Of a DNA stretch of 64,000 nt, positions 16,592 through 24,212 are shown piece by piece; the stretch's first letter is position 1, and the number at the start of each line of letters is the position of its first letter. The notes under the pieces are model-generated. The model was given only the letters and a program-made list of their open reading frames with translations. It made no database searches and was not told where the DNA came from. This stretch comes from Dechloromonas sp. Dech2017. Its GTDB lineage: Bacteria; Pseudomonadota; Gammaproteobacteria; Burkholderiales; Rhodocyclaceae. The stretch is taken from NCBI GenBank assembly GCA_009469585.1, contig SSXW01000014.1, forward strand, positions 1-64,000, read 5' to 3'. The position numbers were made by a program, and so were the translations under genes.

Positions 16592-16906
16592 TTATAGCGG
16601 CGGCAAGCCGTGGCGCTGGCGGGCCCGGGCGCAGGCATCGTGGGCGGTGTCGAACTCGCGGCAGGGCGACGGGCGCGCCTCGTAGATGGTGCACGCGACA
16701 CATTGGCCGACCTCGCCGCCGAGCGCCACGCAGCGCGGCGCGGCGGCGTCGGTGCCGGCCATGCGGACGATGGCCGGGGTGACCGGAACGGTCAGCGCAA
16801 CCGGCACCCCCGCCTCCCAGGCGAAGGCACCACCGGCCAGTTCGGCCGGATGGAAATCGACGCGGAAGCTGGCGCAGCAGGCGCCGCAGGTCTGGCAGAC
16901 GTTCAT
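16592..16906 (-). CDS. YkgJ-family cysteine-cluster protein
   Basis: This 104-aa protein begins MNVCQTCGACCASFRVDF. The CxxCxxCC motif and the C-terminal SPCREFD are hallmarks of the YkgJ family of small metal-binding proteins (zinc or iron-sulfur proposed); the biological role is unclear. The ATG at 16906 overlaps the stop of the methyltransferase gene (ATGA), so it is the third gene of the dusC operon. The reading frame is open far upstream, but those residues have no protein character and lie inside the methyltransferase gene. Confidence 0.8.
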   Translation of the reverse strand: MNVCQTCGACCASFRVDFHPAELAGGAFAWEAGVPVALTVPVTPAIVRMAGTDAAAPRCVALGGEVGQCVACTIYEARPSPCREFDTAHDACARARQRHGLPPL

Positions 16907-17580
16907 CGCAGGCTGACCCGGCAGCGCCACAGGCCGTGGCCGGAAGCGAGGTATTTTTTCTCGAAGGGGGTCATCGGGTCGTCGGTCGCATACGGCTCGG
17001 CAGCGACCGCCTGGTTGCTGAGCAAGCTCAGCGCCTGGGCCATTTCCGCGATGTAGATGGCCCAGTTGCTGCGGCATTCGAGTTCGCCGCCCAGCTCGCG
17101 CCACACCGGAAAGACGGCGTGGCCGTGCCAGCGTCGCGCCAGGTGGCCGATCTTCGGCCACGGATTGGGGTAGAGGTTGTAGTGGCGGGCCAGGCGGATG
17201 CCGCTTTCGGCGAGCAGGCGCCAGAAATCGACCAGGTCGGCACGGACCAGGATGGCGTTTTCGGGCATTTTTTCCGGTCGACCGCGGCAGAGCCGGTCGC
17301 TCGACTGGTCGACGCCGATCACGAAATGCTCGGGAAAACCGGCGGCCAGGCGCAGCGTGCTCCAGCCGACGCCGCAGCCGGCGTCGAGCACGAGCGGCGC
17401 CCCGGGCCGCCAGGCGTCGCGTGCCGCCAGCGCCGCCGCCAGGGCCTGCCGGTTGTAGTCGACAATCGGCTTGCGGAAGGGCTGCGCCAGGTGGCGGCGG
17501 ACCAGGGTTTCCAGGTCGCGGTGCGGGCCGTCCTGGGCGCTGGTGATGAAGCGCGAATTCCCCGGCGGTGCGCTGTCCAT
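16903..17580 (-). CDS. TrmB-like SAM-dependent methyltransferase
   Basis: This 225-aa protein has the SAM-binding motif LDAGCGVGWST (65-75), then GVDQS, and the segment NLYPNPWPKIGHLARRW, which parallels the PDPWPKK-x-H motif of tRNA (guanine-N7)-methyltransferases. It is therefore probably a diverged TrmB paralogue that methylates tRNA G46 or a related target. The start at 17580 overlaps the dusC stop by 4 nt, so it is coupled to another tRNA-modification gene, which supports an RNA role. Substrate specificity is uncertain because the motif differs from canonical TrmB at several positions. Confidence 0.75.
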   Translation of the reverse strand: MDSAPPGNSRFITSAQDGPHRDLETLVRRHLAQPFRKPIVDYNRQALAAALAARDAWRPGAPLVLDAGCGVGWSTLRLAAGFPEHFVIGVDQSSDRLCRGRPEKMPENAILVRADLVDFWRLLAESGIRLARHYNLYPNPWPKIGHLARRWHGHAVFPVWRELGGELECRSNWAIYIAEMAQALSLLSNQAVAAEPYATDDPMTPFEKKYLASGHGLWRCRVSLR

Positions 17581-18539
17581 CAGGCGGCCAGCGGCAGGGT
17601 CTCGACGATGCCGGCGTCGACCAGCAGGCGGTCGATGTCCTCGGCCGCCTTGACCGGGCGCAGGCGCTGGTAGAGCGCCTCGGCCTCCGGGTAATGGCGG
17701 CGCAGCAGCATCAGCCACTGCTTGAGGCGGCCGCCGGCATGCTCGGGCAGCACGCGCTGGCGCACGCCCTGCCAGTAGGCCGCGACGGCCGGGATCAGCT
17801 CGGGCCAGCCACCTGTCGCTTCGCCGCGCACCTTCCGCGCCAGCAGCGGATCGGCCAGCGCGCCGCGGCCGAGCATGATGTCGGGGCAACCGCTTTCCTG
17901 CTGGCAGCGGCGAAAATCGGCCACCGTCCACACTTCGCCGTTGGCGATGATGGGGATGCCGACCGCCGCCCGCACCCGGTCGATCTGCGCCCACTTGGCC
18001 GGCGGCCGGTAGCCGTCGACCTTGGTCCGGCCGTGGATGATCAGTTCGTCGGCGCCGCCGGCCTCGATGGCCTGGGCGCAATCGACGGCCAGCGAATCGT
18101 CGGCGATGCCCAGCCGCATCTTGGCGGTGAACGGGATGTCGGCCGGCACCTGGCTACGCACGGCGCTGACGATGTCGTGCAGCAGCTGCGGCTCGCCGAG
18201 CAGGGCCGAGCCGCCGCGATGGCGGAAGACGGTGGGCGCCGGGCAGCCGAAATTGATGTCGATGCCGGCCGGCGCATGCTTCACCGCCCGCCGCGCGTTG
18301 GCCGCCATGAAGTACGGGTCGGAGCCGAGCAGCTGAACGCGCATCGGCGTACCGCTGGCGGTCCGGCTGCCGTTGAGCAGTTCCGGGCAGGTGCGCAGGA
18401 AAGTGCGGTTGGGCAGCACGCTCTCGGTGACCCGGATGAATTCGCAAATGCCCCAGTCGTAGCCGCCGATGGCCGTCAGCACCTGGCGCATCAGCGGATC
18501 GGCCAGGCCTTCGAGCGGGGCGAGAAGAATTCGGGACAT
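17580..18539 (-). CDS. dusC: tRNA-dihydrouridine synthase (DusC-like)
   Basis: This 319-aa FMN-dependent enzyme reduces specific uridines in tRNA to dihydrouridine; the DusC class acts on U16. It shows the family start MSRILLAPLEGLADPL, NFGCPAPTV with the catalytic Cys, the RTKVDGYRPPAKW stretch and NGEVWTVAD. The ATG at 18539 is preferred over an upstream TTG at 18554 because GGAAAG precedes it and because Dus proteins begin with this strand. It leads a coupled operon with the TrmB-like and YkgJ-like genes. Confidence 0.9.
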   Translation of the reverse strand: MSRILLAPLEGLADPLMRQVLTAIGGYDWGICEFIRVTESVLPNRTFLRTCPELLNGSRTASGTPMRVQLLGSDPYFMAANARRAVKHAPAGIDINFGCPAPTVFRHRGGSALLGEPQLLHDIVSAVRSQVPADIPFTAKMRLGIADDSLAVDCAQAIEAGGADELIIHGRTKVDGYRPPAKWAQIDRVRAAVGIPIIANGEVWTVADFRRCQQESGCPDIMLGRGALADPLLARKVRGEATGGWPELIPAVAAYWQGVRQRVLPEHAGGRLKQWLMLLRRHYPEAEALYQRLRPVKAAEDIDRLLVDAGIVETLPLAA

Positions 18540-18573
18540 CGGGCTTTCCGGCAAGCGATTGAAAACCCGGCAT

Positions 18574-18579
18574 TATAAT
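18574..18579 (+). promoter_or_regulatory. -10 box just upstream of PIN gene
   Basis: TATAAT ends 8 nt before the ATG at 18588. A transcript starting about 7 nt after it would begin at or next to the start codon, which suggests a leaderless mRNA. There is no ribosome-binding site in between. No clear -35 is present. Confidence 0.5.
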
Positions 18580-18587
18580 CCCGCCCC

Positions 18588-19031
18588 ATGCTGCGTATCG
18601 TCCTCGACACCAATGTCGTCCTCGACCTCTTCCACTGGGCCAACACCGACGCCGTACCGATCATGACGGCGCTCGAGGCCGGCCGCATCGAATGCCTCGT
18701 CGATGAACGCACGCTCGACGAACTGCGCCGGGTGCTGACCTACCCGCAACTGAAGCTGACCCCGGAGATGATCGCCGAGCGCTACGCCCGCTACAGCGCC
18801 CGGGTCAGCGTCGTCGCCGCCGGCGAGGCGCCGCCCCTGCCCCGCTGCAAGGATCGGGACGACCAGAAATTCCTCGAACTGGCCGCCCGCGCCGGGGCCG
18901 ACCTGCTGGTCAGCAAGGACAAGGCGCTGCTCAAGCTGCGCGGGCGGACCAAACTGGCCTTCCGCATCCTGCGCCCGGCCGACGTCTGCCGGCTGCTGGC
19001 CGAGCCGGCGACGGCCGGCCCGCCTCAATAG
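18588..19031 (+). CDS. PIN-domain protein, putative toxin family
   Basis: This 147-aa protein has the PIN nuclease layout: LDTNVVLDLF with the first Asp, an internal Glu (DELRRVL), CKDRDDQKFLELA and ADLLVSKDKALL with the later acidic residues. It matches the family annotated as toxin component of the PIN type, expected to be a metal-dependent RNase. No antitoxin frame precedes or follows it, so it may be a housekeeping or orphan nuclease. It overlaps the convergent DUF2141 gene by a few nt and appears to be expressed from a leaderless message. Confidence 0.8.
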   Translation: MLRIVLDTNVVLDLFHWANTDAVPIMTALEAGRIECLVDERTLDELRRVLTYPQLKLTPEMIAERYARYSARVSVVAAGEAPPLPRCKDRDDQKFLELAARAGADLLVSKDKALLKLRGRTKLAFRILRPADVCRLLAEPATAGPPQ

Positions 19032-19483
19032 CGGACGTCGATGCGCAGGGCGAGCGGCTGGCCGGCAACCAGGTCGAAGGCGCTGTCGGCGAAGGCCGGC
19101 CGCCCGATGACCCGGGGATTATTCGACAGCCCGTAACCTTCGCTGGGAAACATGCCGAAGCGGCGATTCAGCTCGCCGTTGGCGTCCTCGTCGTGGTAGG
19201 CCATGACGGCGTAGCGGCCGGGCGGCAGGTCGGCGAAGACGACCTGCACCGTGCCCTGCCGGGCCGCCACCAGCTGGCCGGCCACTGTCCGGCTTTCCTT
19301 GCCGTAGCTGGCACCCTCGGCATAGACGCCGATCCGCAGCGTGCCGGCGGCGCTGCGCACGCCGACCAGGTTGACGACCAGCACCGGCTCGCTGGCCCAG
19401 GCCGCGGCGACCAGGAAGTGCGCCACCAGGGCACCGAGACAGGCCGGCCAATGCATGCGATTCCCTCGAAAAACACCGCGCAT
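19025..19483 (-). CDS. DUF2141 secreted protein
   Basis: This 152-aa protein has an N-terminal signal peptide with a hydrophobic core CLGALVAHFLVAAAWA and a mature beta-rich domain. Landmarks are LRIGVYAEG, a PPGRYAVMAYHDEDANGEL loop and FGMFPSEGYGLSNNP, typical of DUF2141 proteins. They are exported and of unknown function. GGAG lies 6 nt before the ATG at 19483; a second start at 19456 is also well placed. The gene follows the outer-membrane phospholipase by 10 nt, so an envelope role is likely. Confidence 0.8.
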   Translation of the reverse strand: MRGVFRGNRMHWPACLGALVAHFLVAAAWASEPVLVVNLVGVRSAAGTLRIGVYAEGASYGKESRTVAGQLVAARQGTVQVVFADLPPGRYAVMAYHDEDANGELNRRFGMFPSEGYGLSNNPRVIGRPAFADSAFDLVAGQPLALRIDVRY

Positions 19484-19493
19484 CGACCGCTCC

Positions 19494-20561
19494 TCAATAC
19501 CACTCGAGCAAGGACAGGCCGAGGCCGAGGTAATTCGAGTGATGGTTGTAATCGATCAGGCTTTCGCCGTAGCCGCTGAACCACTGCAGGTGGCCGCGCA
19601 GTTCGCCGGCAATCGGGAAAGCGTAGTCGAGGCGAATCGCGCCGTGGCTGTTGCGGCCGCTCTGCAGGCTGTGGCGCAGCATGACCGAAAACTGGTGCTC
19701 GCCCCAGCGCCGCACCAGATGCAGGTCGGCCCGGCCGACGTGGCTGGAGATGTCCGGATTGTCGTCGCCGCCGGCGCTTTCCGGCAGGCGCCACCACGGG
19801 CGCAGGGTCAGCGTCCAGTCGTCGCGCTCGAAGGCAGCCGCCAGCACGATGCGGTTCCAGCTGCGCGACAGCGGCAGGCTACGGCCGTTCGACTGATGGT
19901 TGAGGCCGAGGCTGACGAAGCGCCCGTGCCAGCCGGCCAGCCGGTAGTCGGTGCGCCAGACCAGCATGATCTCGGGTTCGTGGTTGGTTTCGCGGAAGGG
20001 GCGCGACAGGCCTTCGGTATACACCTGCCAGCGCGACGACTGGGTGTAGCCGAACCACAGGTCGCCGTTGGCACCGAGCACGTCTTCCATCAGCTTGGTC
20101 TTGAAGCTGATCTGGAACTTGGCCTCGTTGGCGCCCAGGTCGTCGATCAGCGGGCTGGTATGCCCGGCCGACGGGCTGGCCGGCTGGCGGTTGGGGCTGG
20201 TCGCATGGAAATAGGGCAGGATGTAGACCGGCTTGTAGGGACGGATGCGCAGGATGTGGCCGCGTTGCGCCGCGTCCAGTTCCCAGGCGGTACCGAGCAG
20301 GGACTCGCGCTGGCCGGCCAGGCCGGGCATGGCCGGGCCCGAGTCGGTGGCCGGGCTGGCCGCCGGTTGCGGCGCGGCCTGCGCCGACACCCCGGCCAGC
20401 GCATCGTAGCAGGCCAGCCGCTCGGCGTCGCCGGTGATCGCCTTGCACGCCTCCAAGGTCTGCGCCGCGGCGGCGGCCGACCCGGCCAGGCCGAGGACGA
20501 CGGCCAGGCAGCGCAGAAGGGTGGCGGCGGCAAGCCGCGCCGGGCGACCGACGGATTTCAA
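19494..20561 (-). CDS. pldA: Outer-membrane phospholipase A1
   Basis: This protein of about 355 aa is an OMPLA-type beta-barrel that hydrolyses phospholipids in the outer leaflet. The catalytic signature is intact: H222 and S224 in NHQSNGRSLPLSRSWNR and the supporting Asn236, with the 14-residue spacing of the E. coli enzyme. A signal peptide (LLRCLAVVLGLAGSAAAAA) precedes a spacer rich in Ala/Pro. The start is uncertain. A TTG at 20561, 10 nt after the yaaA stop, fits better than upstream codons that overlap yaaA by more than 70 nt. The barrel ends in the aromatic pattern LLEWY. Confidence 0.85.
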   Translation of the reverse strand: MKSVGRPARLAAATLLRCLAVVLGLAGSAAAAAQTLEACKAITGDAERLACYDALAGVSAQAAPQPAASPATDSGPAMPGLAGQRESLLGTAWELDAAQRGHILRIRPYKPVYILPYFHATSPNRQPASPSAGHTSPLIDDLGANEAKFQISFKTKLMEDVLGANGDLWFGYTQSSRWQVYTEGLSRPFRETNHEPEIMLVWRTDYRLAGWHGRFVSLGLNHQSNGRSLPLSRSWNRIVLAAAFERDDWTLTLRPWWRLPESAGGDDNPDISSHVGRADLHLVRRWGEHQFSVMLRHSLQSGRNSHGAIRLDYAFPIAGELRGHLQWFSGYGESLIDYNHHSNYLGLGLSLLEWY

Positions 20562-20571
20562 TTTTTGCCGA

Positions 20572-21345
20572 TTATTCCTGTCGACGGCGGAAGACCCAAC
20601 TCGTCGCGTCCGACGCCTCCGGGGCGAAGGCGTAGCCGTCGACATCGAAGCCCTTCAGGCCTTCCGGTTCGCTCAGCCGGTTGAGCACGGCGTAGCGGGT
20701 CATCAAGCCGCGCGCCTTCTTGGCGAAGAAGCTGATGATCTTGTACTTGCCGTTCTTCCAGTCCTCGAACACCGGCTGGATGACTGTGCCCTGAATCTTG
20801 CGGCCGACCGCCGCCTTGAAATATTCCTCGGATGCCAGGTTGACGACGACCGGCCGCGGCATGGTCGCCAGTTCGGCGTTGATGGCATCGAGCAACTGCT
20901 CGCCCCAGAAGGCGTAGAGGTCCTTGCCGGCCTGGTTGGCGAACTTGGTGCCCATTTCCAGGCGATAGGGCTGCATCAGGTCGAGCGGGCGGAGAATGCC
21001 GTAGAGGCCGGACAGGATGCGCACGTGCTGCTGGGCGAAATTGAGGTCGGCGGCCGACAGGCTGCGGGCGTCGAGGCCGTCATAGACGTCGCCGTCGAAG
21101 GCGAGCACGGCCTGCTTGGCGTTGTCCGGCGTGAAGGGCAGCGACCAGTCGGCGTAGCGGTGGAAATTGAGCAGGGCCAACGCATCGGACAGCGACATCA
21201 GCCCGGCGATGTCGGCCGGCGACAACTTGCGCAGCTGCTCGATCAGCGTCGCCGACTGCTTCAGCCAGGCCGGCTGGCTGGCCGTGGCGACATGCGGCGG
21301 CGTCTTGTAGTCGAGCGATTTGGCGGGGGACAGGAAGATGAGCAT
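20572..21345 (-). CDS. yaaA: Peroxide-stress protein YaaA (UPF0246)
   Basis: This 257-aa protein begins [13 protein letters not shown] and contains [20 protein letters not shown] and [15 protein letters not shown] motifs, the hallmarks of the YaaA family. In E. coli YaaA limits free iron during hydrogen peroxide stress and binds DNA. The ATG at 21345 gives the usual family N-terminus; an upstream frame of 14 residues has no support. It is the first gene of yaaA-pldA-DUF2141. Confidence 0.92.
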   Translation of the reverse strand: MLIFLSPAKSLDYKTPPHVATASQPAWLKQSATLIEQLRKLSPADIAGLMSLSDALALLNFHRYADWSLPFTPDNAKQAVLAFDGDVYDGLDARSLSAADLNFAQQHVRILSGLYGILRPLDLMQPYRLEMGTKFANQAGKDLYAFWGEQLLDAINAELATMPRPVVVNLASEEYFKAAVGRKIQGTVIQPVFEDWKNGKYKIISFFAKKARGLMTRYAVLNRLSEPEGLKGFDVDGYAFAPEASDATSWVFRRRQE

Positions 21346-21432
21346 GGCGGTAACTCGAGCGAATTCAAGGTTTGTGCTGTCCGACATTTTAGCGGCTGGT
21401 AAAATTACATTTTTGAATTTTCTGGATCACCG

Positions 21433-22605
21433 ATGAAACGCACCCGTTTTGGCAAGCGCGACCGTCTTTCTCGCGACGCGGCCGAACTGCAACGTCTGGC
21501 TACCGGCCTCTCCGAATCCGGCGGCAAGCTGGAAGACGCCCACTGGGAGGCGCAACTGGCCGAGGCCCTGGACACCCTGCTGAAAAACGGTGCCGAAGAC
21601 GACATCAACGCCGCTCTCGACCAGCTGTTCGAGGCCAACCCGCGCGGCCACGACGAACTGGCCGACATGGTCGAATCGCGCGCCGAAAGCCAGCGCCTCG
21701 AGCGCGACGGCGCGGCCTTCGACATCCAGCTGTTCGCCGCTCCGGTCCTCGCCTGGTCGCGCTTTTCCATCCCGGCCAGCCCGCTGCCCAAAGCCACCCT
21801 GCAGGCCGTGGCCGTGCAACTGGGTGCCCATGCCTTCGGCCGCGAGGCACGGCTGGCCGTCGCCGACTTCCTGTTCAGCCCGGACCAGCTGCCGCGCAGC
21901 TTCTGCGACACCTGGCAACTGACCCGCCAGCTCGGCAACGCGGCACTGGCCGGCGGCCACCTGACGATCGACCCGAGCAGCGTCGCCGAGACCAACCATT
22001 TCCTTTCCGACGTCCGCTACCTTGTCGGCGCCATCGCCGTGCCGCCGGGCAAGGCGCCCTTCCGCTGGAACGAGAAGGACGGCGACAAGGCATCGGCGCT
22101 CAAAGAGTGGATCAAGCAGGGCAGCCCGAATCTCGAACCACTGCTCACCGGCTGCACCTGGGAGCCCCTGCTGCCCGATGCCTACCACGCCGCCTGCCGC
22201 AACGCCGACCGCCTGTCGCGCCCGTATTCGCTGAAGGCCGCCGTCGCCTTCCTGCAGGCCACCGTCAACCTGGCGCCGGCCGACCTGCGGGCCGTGGTCG
22301 GCCCCTGCTACGACCGGCGCATGGAGGAATACCGCGTCGGCCTCGGCCCGACCACCGGCGACGAGGTCTATCACGGCATCGTCTGGCCGCTGCTCGGCGC
22401 CGAGGACGAAGCCACCGACGCGGCCGGCGAGATCGAGGCCGTGCTGCGCGAAGTCGGCGTCAAGGAGGTGGTCTTCCTCGACCACCGTTTCCCGATGGAA
22501 TTCTGCGACGATTGCGGCGCACCGATGTTCCCCAACTCCGAAGCCGAGCTGGTGCACGCCGAAATGCCGGAGCAGCCGGCGGCCAGTTCGCACGTCCTGC
22601 ACTGA
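21433..22605 (+). CDS. DUF2863 family protein
   Basis: This 390-aa protein is a cytosolic betaproteobacterial family without known function. Recognition rests on the basic N-terminus RFGKRDRLSRDAAELQRLA, the segment LFAAPVLAWSRFSIP and the C-terminal FCDDCGAPMFPNSEAELVHA, where Cys358 and Cys361 could bind zinc. It is alone in its transcription unit, divergent from yaaA and followed by a dispersed inverted repeat. Confidence 0.8.
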   Translation: MKRTRFGKRDRLSRDAAELQRLATGLSESGGKLEDAHWEAQLAEALDTLLKNGAEDDINAALDQLFEANPRGHDELADMVESRAESQRLERDGAAFDIQLFAAPVLAWSRFSIPASPLPKATLQAVAVQLGAHAFGREARLAVADFLFSPDQLPRSFCDTWQLTRQLGNAALAGGHLTIDPSSVAETNHFLSDVRYLVGAIAVPPGKAPFRWNEKDGDKASALKEWIKQGSPNLEPLLTGCTWEPLLPDAYHAACRNADRLSRPYSLKAAVAFLQATVNLAPADLRAVVGPCYDRRMEEYRVGLGPTTGDEVYHGIVWPLLGAEDEATDAAGEIEAVLREVGVKEVVFLDHRFPMEFCDDCGAPMFPNSEAELVHAEMPEQPAASSHVLH

Positions 22606-22636
22606 GCGCAATGAAATGCTTGCTTGAAACGCGGAG

Positions 22637-22710
22637 ACGCAGAGGCGCGGAGGGCGCCCGGAAAATCTTTCTTTGCCCTTCCCTGCGTCTCGGCGTCTCC
22701 GCGTCGAGGC
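22637..22710. repeat. Dispersed inverted repeat (GACGCAGAGG type)
   Basis: The gap between the DUF2863 gene and bioA contains ACGCGGAGACGC near its left end and the exact complement GCGTCTCCGCGT near its right end, with further GCAGAGGCGCGGAGG-like pairing inside. Together they can fold into a long imperfect hairpin. A relative lies at 61612-61680. It resembles the GACGCAGAG repeats scattered in many environmental proteobacteria. Confidence 0.6.
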
Positions 22711-22720
22711 TCTGATCACA

Positions 22721-24082
22721 ATGCCCCCGGCATCGAACGCCGACTGGCTGGCGCGCAGCCAGGCCGCCGTCTGGCACCCGTGCACGCAGATGCGCCACCA
22801 CGCGCAGACCGCTTCGCCGGCCCACTTGCCGCTGGTCCCCATCGCCCGCGGCAGCGGCGCCTGGCTCTACGACTTCGACGGCAAGCGCTACCTCGACGGC
22901 ATCAGCTCGTGGTGGACCAACCTGTTCGGCCACGCCAACCCGCGCATCAACGCGGCGCTGAGTGACCAGCTCGAAACGCTGGAGCACGTCATGCTCGCCG
23001 GCTTCACCCACCAGCCGGTGGTCGAGCTGTCCGAGCGCCTGAGCGCCCTGACCGGCGGCGCCCTCGGCCACGCCTTCTACGCCTCGGACGGTGCCTCGGC
23101 CACCGAGATCGCGCTGAAGATGAGCTTCCACTACTGGCGCAACGTCGGCCGCCCGGAGAAGGCCGAGTTCCTCTGCCTGGCCGGCAGCTACCACGGCGAG
23201 ACGGTCGGCGCCCTGGCCGTCACCGACGTCGCCATCTTCAAGGACGCCTACGCGCCGCTGGTCCGCGCCGGCGCCCACGTCCTGCCCTCGCCGGACTTCC
23301 GCCTCGCCGAGCCGGGCGAATCGCCGGCCGCTGCCTCGATCAATTGCGCCCGCCGCGCTGCCGCCGCGCTCGAAGCCTGGCTCGAAGGCCATGCCGACAC
23401 CACCGCCGCGCTGATCGTCGAGCCGCTGGTCCAGGGCGCCAGCGGCATGGCGATGTACGACCGGGAATACCTGCGCCTGGCCCGCGCCCTGTGCGACCGC
23501 TACGAAGTGCACCTGATCTGCGATGAAATCGCCGTCGGCTGCGGCCGCACCGGCAGCTTCTTCGCCCACCAGCAGGCGGCCATCAAGCCCGACCTGATGT
23601 GCCTGTCGAAAGGCATTTCCGGCGGCTACCTGCCGCTCTCCGTCGTGCTTTGCAGCGACACGATCTACGCCGCCTTCCTCGACGATTCGCTGGCCCGCGC
23701 CTTCCTGCATTCGCACAGCTACACCGGCAACGCGCTGGCCTGCCGGGCGGCGCTGGCGACGCTGGACATTTTCGAAGCCGACGACGTTCTCGCGGTCAAC
23801 CGCAAAAAAGCCGCAAAAATCGAATCCGCCCTCGCCCCGCTGGCCGACCGGCCACAGGTCAAACACCTGCGCCAGCGCGGCATGATCGCCGCCTTCGACG
23901 TCGCCACCGCCGACCCACACTTCTCGCGCAAGTTCTACCGCGCCGCACTGGATGCCGAAGCATTGATCCGGCCGCTCGGCAACACCGTCTACCTGATGCC
24001 GCCCTACATCGTCGACGACGGCGAGATCGACCATCTCGGGAAAGCCATCGGCCACGCCCTCGACCAGGCGCTGGCCGACTGA
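22721..24082 (+). CDS. bioA: Adenosylmethionine-8-amino-7-oxononanoate transaminase
   Basis: This 453-aa PLP enzyme converts KAPA to DAPA with SAM as amino donor, the third step of biotin ring synthesis. It shows VWHPCTQM at the N-terminus, GSGAWLYDFDGKRYLDGISSWW, FYASDGASATEIALK, LICDEIAVGCGRTG and the PLP-binding Lys in CLSKGISGGYLPLS. The ATG at 22721 gives the family N-terminus; the frame is open further upstream only through the inverted repeat. A copy of the GCGGTCAACCGC repeat is embedded in the coding sequence at 23791-23825 and read as AVNRKKAAKIE. Confidence 0.95.
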   Translation: MPPASNADWLARSQAAVWHPCTQMRHHAQTASPAHLPLVPIARGSGAWLYDFDGKRYLDGISSWWTNLFGHANPRINAALSDQLETLEHVMLAGFTHQPVVELSERLSALTGGALGHAFYASDGASATEIALKMSFHYWRNVGRPEKAEFLCLAGSYHGETVGALAVTDVAIFKDAYAPLVRAGAHVLPSPDFRLAEPGESPAAASINCARRAAAALEAWLEGHADTTAALIVEPLVQGASGMAMYDREYLRLARALCDRYEVHLICDEIAVGCGRTGSFFAHQQAAIKPDLMCLSKGISGGYLPLSVVLCSDTIYAAFLDDSLARAFLHSHSYTGNALACRAALATLDIFEADDVLAVNRKKAAKIESALAPLADRPQVKHLRQRGMIAAFDVATADPHFSRKFYRAALDAEALIRPLGNTVYLMPPYIVDDGEIDHLGKAIGHALDQALAD

Positions 24083-24212
24083 ATCCGGTTACACAATCGC
24101 TGTAAAAGCCGGGGCCGCGCTCCGGTAGAATGCTGCGTCGCACCATTGACCGACCAGCATCGCCCGCCCGCCGCAACGACCGGCCGGCCGCCCGGCCCCG
24201 AGAGCAAAGACC

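Noticed and set aside
24083..24212. Riboswitch or BirA operator before the bio-associated operon
   Set aside because: No biotin-operator-like palindrome or conserved riboswitch fold was recognisable; only a weak -10 (TAGAAT).
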